A stretch of DNA of 27,898 nt from a virus. A program made the translations under genes and the position numbers. How positions within the stretch are numbered: position 1 is the first letter of the stretch; each line of letters begins with the position of its first letter. Below the pieces are notes generated by a model. The model worked only from the letters and a program-made list of their open reading frames with translations, made no database searches and was not told the origin of the DNA. Below are positions 16,521 through 23,230 of this stretch, piece by piece. The stretch spans positions 1 to 27,898 of IMG/VR virus record IMGVR_UViG_3300025128_000244. One strand, written 5' to 3'.

Positions 16521-16840
16521 TATTTCTTTTTCCTTTTACCCCAACTAAATGGATTTAAATTTAATTCTTTTTCGTAGAAGGCTACTTTTTCAGCTAATTC
16601 TTGTCTTTGAGACCTTTCTTCAACAATGTGTTTACTAAGTAAATCTTCGATTTGTTCATCCGCAGTAGCCACTTGATTTTCCAACGATTGTATTCTACTT
16701 TCAATTTGCCAATAACCATATACCAAAATTGCAACGAGAACACATCCTTGAGCAAGCCATTTAAGGTTAATAGAAACAATGGCGTTATCGTCAAGAATAG
16801 TAGTCCTATAACTTCTGGCGGTATTAGGTTTTTCACTCAT
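16520..16840 (-). CDS. Membrane protein with outward coiled coil (106 aa), inner-membrane spanin candidate
   Basis: Basic N-terminus (Lys4, Arg9, Arg12, Lys27), one membrane helix at about 28-44 (WLAQGCVLVAILVYGYW), then a heptad coiled coil (QIESRIQSLENQVATADEQI and on) and a basic end GKRKKK. The positive-inside rule predicts N-in, C-out, the topology of inner-membrane spanins such as lambda Rz. The upstream neighbour is a lipoprotein, the normal spanin partner. The start overlaps that gene's stop as ATGA. A GTG-initiated hydrophobic frame at 16594-16836 overlaps it but has no independent support. Confidence 0.62.
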   Translation of the reverse strand: MSEKPNTARSYRTTILDDNAIVSINLKWLAQGCVLVAILVYGYWQIESRIQSLENQVATADEQIEDLLSKHIVEERSQRQELAEKVAFYEKELNLNPFSWGKRKKK

Positions 16841-17079
16841 TTCACCACATCTTCAAATTGATTATGTTTCCAACACCAATTAGATTCAGTATTTAATCTT
16901 CCATGATAATAATGCATATTTGAATCAACATCCATTATCTCTATAAAAACTGTATTTATAACTGTATCCTGTGGTGTGAGTTGTATCCCTCCTACCTTCC
17001 AACCTTGACTGCATCCCGATATTATATTCATACATAATAGGATACCCATAACTCGTACTAACAACTTCAAAACCTCCAT
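16837..17079 (-). CDS. Lipoprotein (80 aa), outer-membrane spanin candidate
   Basis: Signal peptide LKLLVRVMGILLCMNIISGC with lipobox Ile-Ser-Gly-Cys (residues 20-23), so the mature form would be about 58 residues tethered by lipid at Cys23. The mature part is short and polar, with two Trp around a WCWKH motif. Next gene encodes an N-in membrane protein with a periplasmic coiled coil, so a two-component spanin pair is a reasonable inference. No strong ribosome site is visible before ATG 17079. A second frame from 17107 (60 codons, ATGA-coupled to the upstream stop) overlaps it and may feed ribosomes into it. Confidence 0.58.
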   Translation of the reverse strand: MEVLKLLVRVMGILLCMNIISGCSQGWKVGGIQLTPQDTVINTVFIEIMDVDSNMHYYHGRLNTESNWCWKHNQFEDVVK

Positions 17080-17103
17080 TTTTTACTTTTTTAATTATAT
17101 TGT

Positions 17104-17394
17104 TCATAATGTTTTTATTACATTATTTTCTAATTTATGTTTACCTACAATCATTCTACCAGTTCCTCCACCATGTCTAGATTCACACTCATCTACATAT
17201 GCTTGTTCAATAGTTGCCCAACTATTACTTCGTTGAATAACTTCTCCATCTAATACTAAAAAGTATGTATATCTTGAAGGATAAGTCAGGGTCTCAATCG
17301 TACCATCTGGGTAAGTCTTTGTTCTTTTAGCACCGGGAGTTGTATTCCTGTAAAGGCGCAGATAATGACCCTGAGAACTTTTCCTTATAAGCAT
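17104..17394 (-). CDS. Hypothetical beta-rich protein (96 aa)
   Basis: Not recognised. Residues 1-60 alternate hydrophobic and basic residues (GHYLRLYRNTTPGAKRTKTY, YTYFLVLDGEVIQR) as in a small beta-barrel or sandwich; the C-terminus contains ECESRHGGGTGRMIVGKHKL. No signal or membrane segment. The ATG overlaps the previous stop as TAATG and the stop overlaps the ATG at 17107 as ATGA. It lies between a DUF6447-like protein and the lipoprotein. Function unknown. Confidence 0.6.
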   Translation of the reverse strand: MLIRKSSQGHYLRLYRNTTPGAKRTKTYPDGTIETLTYPSRYTYFLVLDGEVIQRSNSWATIEQAYVDECESRHGGGTGRMIVGKHKLENNVIKTL

Positions 17395-17621
17395 TAGTCT
17401 TCTTTGACCTCTTCTTCAGATTCTAATGATTCTTTCAACATTCTAACAAATGCATCGTGACCTACTCTAAGTTGGTCTGCAATAAAACCATTAGATGCTT
17501 GTTTGTTTTGTATGTCGTTTATATGATTTACCATCATTTTCTGTTCGTCAGTTAAGTCCTCAATGATATACTCTACACCATCAAGATTAATAACTGGCTT
17601 TTCTTTTTCGTTTTTAGCCAT
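17394..17621 (-). CDS. DUF6447-like small protein (75 aa)
   Basis: Basic leader MAKNEKEKP, then INLDGVEYIIEDLTDEQKMM, a short helix and an acidic tail (ESLESEEEVKED). The Ile-x-x-Asp-Gly-x-Glu-Tyr, x-x-x-Asp-Leu-(Ser/Thr)-(Asp/Glu)-Glu pattern followed by a helical stretch matches my memory of DUF6447, found after fibre genes in marine phages. A strong AAGGAG lies upstream of the ATG. It is the first small gene after the long fibre. Function unknown; a fibre chaperone is possible from position. Confidence 0.66.
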   Translation of the reverse strand: MAKNEKEKPVINLDGVEYIIEDLTDEQKMMVNHINDIQNKQASNGFIADQLRVGHDAFVRMLKESLESEEEVKED

Positions 17622-17643
17622 TATTGACTCCTTGTTTAGTTAA

Positions 17644-20600
17644 TTATTTCTTTTCAAATTCTTCTACCCTAGCAGATAATTCTTGCACAGCTTTAATCAA
17701 AGGAAAGATAAGATTTCCATACGTTAAAGTTTTAATACCGCTATCTTGAGTAGGCGCATAAGTTTCTGTATTTCCAACACCATGTTTTGCAAGTGCTGAT
17801 TCAACCTCTTGTGCAATTAATCCAACTTGTGTTTCTGTTGGGTCTTCTAATCTTTCGACTCCATCTTCATCCCATTTACTATCTCTTATTTCATCTGGAA
17901 AATCTGCTGGGTTTTTGTAGACATATGTTTTAAGGTTTAATTCTTTTATAAAATCAACACCTTTTAAATCATAGTCTTCTACGTTCTTTTTAGTCCTTTC
18001 ATCTGAAGAATATGCAGTTATGCTTGTAACTTGTGCTTTGATTGCAGAAATATTTGTAGGCCCAAGTGCAATTTCATTATCACCAGTTCCTGTTGTAGCT
18101 CTACCTATAACTATTTGATTTGTTCCACCAACTGCTGATGGATTTGCACCTTTACCAATTATGGTATTAAAATACCCTGTGGTCATTGATATTGCGGCAT
18201 CTTTACCGATTATAGTATTATCAGCACCATTTGTCGCAACCTTAGATGCATCGTGTCCGATTACTGTATTGCCAGCCATTGTGATTGCGGTACTTGTTCC
18301 AGTTCCCCCACCTAATGCATTATTGCCAATAGCAATATTATGATTTGCTATATTATTTGCTACTGTATCGTGACCTCCAGCCATAGTATAAGAACCAATC
18401 ATTATATTAGCATCGGAATGGTCAGATGCACCATCATCTCCTAATCTTAATCCTACTTGATAACCAAGTGCAGTAACGTTAGTTACAGCAGTTTGTGCAT
18501 TGGCTAACGCTTGATAGCCAATGACAGTATTTTGAGTGCCTGTGGTAATATCTTCCATAGCCTCAAATCCAATCAAAGTATTTCCGCCACCTGAAGTAAT
18601 TGATTTTCCAGCTCCATAACCTACCGCCACAGTACCATCAGCGGCAGCAGTCATTGCTCCCATTCCAGCTTGTGAACCTACAATAACTGTTTGGTCTACT
18701 AAACTTGAGTTAGCAAGTGCATCTGTTCCTATTGCTGTGTTATGTGTCTCATCCAATAAAGCTTGTCCAGCATCTCTTCCAATAAGAATATTGAAATTTC
18801 CTGTTGTTAAAGCCATTCCAGCATCTTTACCTACTAAAACATTTCCTTCAGCCGATCCTTCCATATCTCTACCAGCATTTGCACCGAGAGCAGTATTATC
18901 ATTGCCATATAATGCTGTGCTTGAGTTTCCACCTAATGTATTATATCCAAGAGCTGTGCTATAATCTGAGGTTGTAACATTTTTTCCAGATTGATACCCT
19001 ACAACAGTACCTCCCGGACTAGCTGTCAAGTCTTTTAAACTTTGGTAGCCAATAGCAACAGTTCCATCAGCGGCCGCATTAGTAATTGAACCTAATGCAA
19101 GACTACCAATAGCTATTGTATTAGAACTATTGAAAGCATTGCCAGCAGATTTTCCTATGTTAACATTATCGCTTCCTGTGTTGATGTTGTACCCAGCGTA
19201 GCTTCCTACTAAAACATTATTATCACCTTGACTAAGTTCTATTCCTGTGCCGTGTCCAACGCAAGTATTGTCTAAAGCATCTGATAATGTACCAAAACCA
19301 GATTTGTGTCCAATAAAAGTATTTCTAACTGAGCCTGAGTCAATAGTTCCAGCTAAATAACCAAGCACTGTATTTGCACTTGTACTATCTGCACCACCTG
19401 TACCACCACTATCATTATTAGATAGTGAGATTCGGGAGTTGGCATCGAGTTTAAATCTTCTTGCAGAATTAACATTAAATTCTAAATATGTATCTGCTCC
19501 AGTAAGTTTAGTTGCTCCATTTACCCATTGAAGTTCCTGACCAGCAGTCTTTATTTTTAAAGCACCAGTGCTTACTTCAACATTCCCATCCCCCGTAACA
19601 ACGAATTGAGCTGTACCACTTGTACCAGCGGCATTCGTTCCTGTAGCACAATACAATAAATTATATGCAGAGTTAGCGGCTCGTACAGCTCCAATTTTTA
19701 AGGCTGAACCAGCATACGAGGCGTGTGTCTGATTTATAGTGGCTTGGTCGCTAGTTGCATCACCTATTGCAGTAAAAAAGAATGTCGGGTCATCCGTATT
19801 AATTCCAATATTGCCTGAGTCATTAATAACAAGATGATTTGTACCACCAAAATTAGAATTGTTATTTATCTTTAATAAATCGCCAGTATTATCATATCCT
19901 ATAGTTGATTGTTGTGTTGTAGTTTGATTGAATCTTATAACACTATCGCCACTTGCACCTGAAGTAAGATTTAGTAAGGCATCTGTATTAGATATAGTTA
20001 CATCGCCACCAAAAGTAGCATCACCAGAGCCATCAATCGTGCCAACAACATCAATACCAGCATCATCTATAGTAAGTTTTTTAACCTCATCTACATAAAA
20101 TTCCATTTTACCAGCATCGGTAGAACCCAATGATGATTTTGTTGTGAATGTAACATAGTTCAATGTCTGTGCAGAACTTGAGTATACAGTCTGAATATGC
20201 AATTTATTAGTGTCAGAAGAACCCATATGAAATTCTGGATTTCCACTATTAACTGCTCTGAAAAAATCAAATTGACTACCATTGATTACGAGATTGCCAG
20301 CTAAAGTAGTATTTTGACTTGAGTCCAATGTAAGTGCAGTAGTGCCATCTGCTGTTCTTAATTTTAATATTCCACCAGAAAGTCTTGTCCCAATAAGCAT
20401 TTCTGTAGATGATTGACGATAAGATACTTGTGCTCCTATACTATCGCTTGGAGAACCAAAAAATAAAGCACCATAATTTCCATCTGGAGTTAATATGCTA
20501 ATACCGCCACCTGCGCTATTTTCTACAACTAAATCATCTGCATCCGCATGAGCAGTAACACTTCCAGCACTTGCTGACCGAACAATAAGTTGACCTTCTA

Positions 20601-20841
20601 ATAATTCATCGTATGTATTAGTATTGCTACCATTTACAGTTAAATCGCCTGTTATAGTTACATCGCCAGATATTGTACCGCCTGCGAGAGATACGTTTAG
20701 TCTACTATTTGTTGTGTCTAAAGCAGCGTTTAATGTTTCTTTAGATGTAGCTGCATTTATACCTATTGAATTTCCAGAGGAATCTGAATATACTTTGTTT
20801 AAAACTTCTTGAGTTGTTAAAGCTCTTAAGTTATCTGCCAT
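17644..20841 (-). CDS. Long tail fibre/spike with YadA-like repeats and self-cleaving S74 chaperone (1065 aa)
   Basis: The start I chose is ATG 20841 (MADNLRALTTQEVL) with AGGTG upstream; GTG 20850 would add three residues. The N-terminus ends in TISGDVTITGDLTVNG, typical of aquatic phage fibres. Residues about 475-935 hold some twenty repeats of 20-25 residues of the NTxIGxxAGxxxTTG kind, resembling the YadA head beta-roll. The last ~121 residues are a Peptidase_S74 intramolecular chaperone: SSDERTKKN has the Ser-Asp-x-x-x-Lys cleavage dyad, followed by GLIAQEVE and a final coiled coil (AVQELSARVEEFEKK). Known members trimerise the fibre and then cut themselves off before the Ser. Probable receptor-binding fibre. 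Base composition is less AT-rich than the giant gene. Confidence 0.9.
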   Translation of the reverse strand: MADNLRALTTQEVLNKVYSDSSGNSIGINAATSKETLNAALDTTNSRLNVSLAGGTISGDVTITGDLTVNGSNTNTYDELLEGQLIVRSASAGSVTAHADADDLVVENSAGGGISILTPDGNYGALFFGSPSDSIGAQVSYRQSSTEMLIGTRLSGGILKLRTADGTTALTLDSSQNTTLAGNLVINGSQFDFFRAVNSGNPEFHMGSSDTNKLHIQTVYSSSAQTLNYVTFTTKSSLGSTDAGKMEFYVDEVKKLTIDDAGIDVVGTIDGSGDATFGGDVTISNTDALLNLTSGASGDSVIRFNQTTTQQSTIGYDNTGDLLKINNNSNFGGTNHLVINDSGNIGINTDDPTFFFTAIGDATSDQATINQTHASYAGSALKIGAVRAANSAYNLLYCATGTNAAGTSGTAQFVVTGDGNVEVSTGALKIKTAGQELQWVNGATKLTGADTYLEFNVNSARRFKLDANSRISLSNNDSGGTGGADSTSANTVLGYLAGTIDSGSVRNTFIGHKSGFGTLSDALDNTCVGHGTGIELSQGDNNVLVGSYAGYNINTGSDNVNIGKSAGNAFNSSNTIAIGSLALGSITNAAADGTVAIGYQSLKDLTASPGGTVVGYQSGKNVTTSDYSTALGYNTLGGNSSTALYGNDNTALGANAGRDMEGSAEGNVLVGKDAGMALTTGNFNILIGRDAGQALLDETHNTAIGTDALANSSLVDQTVIVGSQAGMGAMTAAADGTVAVGYGAGKSITSGGGNTLIGFEAMEDITTGTQNTVIGYQALANAQTAVTNVTALGYQVGLRLGDDGASDHSDANIMIGSYTMAGGHDTVANNIANHNIAIGNNALGGGTGTSTAITMAGNTVIGHDASKVATNGADNTIIGKDAAISMTTGYFNTIIGKGANPSAVGGTNQIVIGRATTGTGDNEIALGPTNISAIKAQVTSITAYSSDERTKKNVEDYDLKGVDFIKELNLKTYVYKNPADFPDEIRDSKWDEDGVERLEDPTETQVGLIAQEVESALAKHGVGNTETYAPTQDSGIKTLTYGNLIFPLIKAVQELSARVEEFEKK

Positions 20842-20892
20842 AACTTGCACCTATATAATATCCACCACCACCGCCACTAAGGCATTATTAAA

Positions 20893-21585
20893 CTATTTTA
20901 CAGCAAAAGCAGATATTGGAGATGCAACAGATATAATCCTTTTATTGCTTTCGTTGTCTGCTAATTTACTATAAAACTCTTTCATGAAATATTCTTTTTT
21001 ATCTATTTCGCCATTTCTTTCTGATACCATTGCTTTGCAATAATCTACTACTGCTAAGCTAAGCATCTTATTTAAATTTATGTGAGAAGAAGAACTAGGA
21101 CTTGCATCTTCTTTAGGTATTTGATTGATTGTAATTCTTTCACCTGCTGATTCAGTAGCATTAAAAGTTCCAGTATTAAAAGTTAAAGTATTACTAGCAA
21201 CTGTGGTAATAGTGTAATCTCCATTGTTACTACTTGAACCTCTTACTCTTATTTTATCTCCATTTGAAAAAACATCAAATCCACCAGATGAATCTGTCAT
21301 AGTATCAGAACTTCCACCAGCATCAACAAAACCAATTGTAGTTCCAGATAAAGAAATAGTTGGTGTTTCTAATGATTGAGATATAAAAGGTTCATTAATT
21401 CTAGTATACTCTATCCTTAATCCATTTACAATGTCTTCATCTGGATAAACAAGTTCATTATCGTAAGATTGCAATACTCCACTTTGAGTAATTCTATCTG
21501 CATTTCTACTTCCCGACATTTTATAAAGAAGTAATTCTCTACCTCTTAAATAATAAAAATAATCTTTATCTACATAACTACTCAT
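20893..21585 (-). CDS. Connector protein, C-terminal portion, with inserted beta-rich domain (230 aa)
   Basis: Starts DKDYFYYLRGRELLLYK and NGLRIEYTRI, continues at the other end with INLNKMLSLAVVDYCKAMVSERNGEIDKKEYFMKEF, a helical pattern I recall from short-tail phage connector proteins. Between them, residues about 75-165 form a Gly/Ser/Thr-rich beta domain (DSSGGFDVFSNGDKIRVRGS, NNGDYTITTVASNTLTF), which resembles accessory Ig-like or fibronectin-like modules in virion proteins. The upstream gene's stop overlaps this start as ATGA. Together the two genes look like one ancestral connector that has been split. Alternative: two independent connector subunits. Confidence 0.72.
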   Translation of the reverse strand: MSSYVDKDYFYYLRGRELLLYKMSGSRNADRITQSGVLQSYDNELVYPDEDIVNGLRIEYTRINEPFISQSLETPTISLSGTTIGFVDAGGSSDTMTDSSGGFDVFSNGDKIRVRGSSSNNGDYTITTVASNTLTFNTGTFNATESAGERITINQIPKEDASPSSSSHINLNKMLSLAVVDYCKAMVSERNGEIDKKEYFMKEFYSKLADNESNKRIISVASPISAFAVK

Positions 21586-21872
21586 GGTGATGTATCCTCA
21601 ACTAAGTAAAAAGGTTGATTATTTAATCTTCTAATTTTTTTGTATTTATTATCACTTGTATCTAAAACACTAACATTCTCTATAGCAATTAAGTCTCTAG
21701 GTAAAATGTAAACATTGTCATCAGAGTCATGAGCATTTATTATGTCTTGTTTGTTTACGTCTAATTTTTCTTTTGTATTACTTTGTATTAAATGTATTGC
21801 ATCTTTAATATATGCGATAGCAAGGGTTTCTTCTCTCATCCCTGTTCGTTCCATTAATTCTAATACTGTCAC
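21582..21872 (-). CDS. Connector protein, N-terminal portion (96 aa)
   Basis: TVLELMERTGMREETLAIAY, DAIHLIQSNTKEKLD, a beta segment VYILPRDLIAIENVSVLDTS and KKIRRLNNQPF are arranged like the first ~100 residues of connector proteins in which the chain would continue with YYLxGRxLxL. That continuation is exactly the start of the next gene, in a different frame. The ATGA overlap permits coupled translation. Either a genuine two-gene connector or a frame change in the assembly or genome. Confidence 0.68.
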   Translation of the reverse strand: MTVLELMERTGMREETLAIAYIKDAIHLIQSNTKEKLDVNKQDIINAHDSDDNVYILPRDLIAIENVSVLDTSDNKYKKIRRLNNQPFYLVEDTSP

Positions 21873-22585
21873 TATCTTGCTCCTTGCATTGCCATAGCCG
21901 TAGCTAATGTTTTAGGGTGATTTTCTATATAAGATTTTATTTCAGCCAATGCTAAATTGTAATGTTGTTGTGACATTTGACCAAAGTGTGTACGTTCTCC
22001 TAATTGAGCCTGTATTGTTTGAATCCTTGCCATTAACATTTCACTATCTTCTTCTGTTCTTATCCAATGTTCTGTTCCCATAGTTGTACCATCTGCACTA
22101 AAATCTCCTTGCCTAGCAATTACCATCATTAATTTTGCAAATTCTTTAAAACAAGCATAATTAATAACTACATTTCTTAAATCAGAATCATCGTCTACTT
22201 TTGTATGGTCTATAGAATAATAGTATCCATCTTCTGAACCAGCAGGTTCTGGAAGTATTTTAATTACACCATTATCATTCCACCATACTGGATGAGTAGA
22301 TGTTGCTTTTTTAAGACTACTAGAATCAGCTGCCCATTTAGATTCTGCTATTGATATTTGTGTACATGAATATCCATTTCTTTGAACTTCAGTAATTGTA
22401 TCAACGTCTACAGAAACTCCTCCGCCTCCTGTAAATGTAGAAGATTGAGTTTGAGCAAACATTAATAAATTTTTAGGAACATTTGCTACTACAAACTTTT
22501 GTGCAGATACAATAAAATTTGGGTCAGGAGTTTGACCGTTTTTTGTTATATCTGATATTTCATTTGCTATTACTGTTGTTGCCAT
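21872..22585 (-). CDS. Head-tail adaptor-like protein (237 aa)
   Basis: N-terminal residues (NEISDITKNGQTPDPNFIVS, QKFVVANVPKNLLMFAQ) are helical. A Gly-rich beta loop (FTGGGGVSVDVDTITEVQ) and the HPVWWNDNGVIKILPEP stretch are followed by a helical C-terminal half (YACFKEFAKLMMVIARQGDF, IRTEEDSEMLMARIQTIQAQ). Composition and position between capsid and connector genes suggest a ring protein below the portal. The stop overlaps the next ATG (TAATG-like junction at 21872). A clear AAAGGT ribosome site lies just after the hairpin at 22597-22626. No motif pins down the exact subunit. Confidence 0.68.
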   Translation of the reverse strand: MATTVIANEISDITKNGQTPDPNFIVSAQKFVVANVPKNLLMFAQTQSSTFTGGGGVSVDVDTITEVQRNGYSCTQISIAESKWAADSSSLKKATSTHPVWWNDNGVIKILPEPAGSEDGYYYSIDHTKVDDDSDLRNVVINYACFKEFAKLMMVIARQGDFSADGTTMGTEHWIRTEEDSEMLMARIQTIQAQLGERTHFGQMSQQHYNLALAEIKSYIENHPKTLATAMAMQGAR

Positions 22586-22596
22586 ATTTTACCTTT

Positions 22597-22626
22597 ATAT
22601 ATAGGGGACCGAAGTCCCCCATATAT
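22597..22626 (-). terminator. Strong intercistronic hairpin with UUCG loop
   Basis: Minus-strand RNA would read AUAUAUGGGGGACUUCGG followed by UCCCCUAUAUAU: six GC-rich pairs capped by C(UUCG)G, one mismatch, then six A/U pairs. A run of U follows only on the opposite strand; on the coding strand the stem is followed by AAAGG, the ribosome site of the next gene. It is therefore a weak intrinsic terminator at best for this operon and may act as an mRNA stabiliser or attenuator after the capsid and decoration genes. Confidence 0.55.
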
Positions 22627-22647
22627 TTTTTATTAAGATGTTGTTAA

Positions 22648-23220
22648 TTACACTTTTGAATAGTGTTGAAAAACAACTCCTACTTTTACGTTAGCTGCAC
22701 CAGCAGTTAAGTCTGCATCAATAACATCTAACCTAACATGGATTTCTCTAGCTGAACTACCACTATCTAAAAGACCAGCAACAAGTTTACCTGTTGTAGC
22801 TTCACTAGTAGCAGTATCTGGAGCGGCCCAATTAGCAGCTTGTCCATGACAATTTTCGACAACATAAAGAGGAGTATTAGCTTGTAAATGTACAGCAGCT
22901 CCTCCATCGTCTAAAATTTCACATAAAGCCATTATTTGTGCTCCACCCGCAGCTGTCCCAATACTCATATCCATACCATCTCCACTTGCCCCAGAAGTGC
23001 TAAGAATACCATCAGAGACTAAAAATAAGTCCTTAATAACAGTATTAGCAGGTTGGGTAATTGCGGCTATGTCAGTAGTTCCATGAGCGACAGGTACTAG
23101 AGTCCATTCTGATTCAGCTGAAGAAAGCTTTGATACTTTGCCATCTGTAAAAAGACCAGAATCAGCAACGTTTTCTAAAGCTCCACCATCTTTGTTTTGT
23201 CCGTATAAAGGGATTGCCAT
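22648..23220 (-). CDS. Probable capsid decoration protein (190 aa)
   Basis: A 190-residue protein immediately after the major capsid gene, rich in Ala, Gly, Asp, Ser and Thr with alternating beta segments (SEWTLVPVAHGTTDIAAI, NTVIKDLFLVSDGILST) and a C-terminal beta run (REIHVRLDVIDADL, VKVGVVFQHYSKV). There is no coiled coil or membrane segment. Size, composition and a 10-nt distance from the capsid gene fit a head decoration or cement protein. The base composition is the least AT-rich of the window along with the capsid gene, as expected for an abundant protein. A minor head protein is the alternative. Confidence 0.68.
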   Translation of the reverse strand: MAIPLYGQNKDGGALENVADSGLFTDGKVSKLSSAESEWTLVPVAHGTTDIAAITQPANTVIKDLFLVSDGILSTSGASGDGMDMSIGTAAGGAQIMALCEILDDGGAAVHLQANTPLYVVENCHGQAANWAAPDTATSEATTGKLVAGLLDSGSSAREIHVRLDVIDADLTAGAANVKVGVVFQHYSKV

Positions 23221-23230
23221 GATTTACCTC

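Noticed and set aside
16594-16836. Hydrophobic 80-codon minus-strand frame overlapping the spanin-like gene
   Set aside because: Starts with GTG, has no ribosome site of its own, and the other frame has the ATGA junction, a membrane helix and a coiled coil. It could in theory be an overlapping membrane gene.
17647-19420. Repeats in the fibre gene considered as a CRISPR or DNA repeat array
   Set aside because: The repetition is at protein level with diverged nucleotides and no regular spacer; it is a coding beta-roll repeat.
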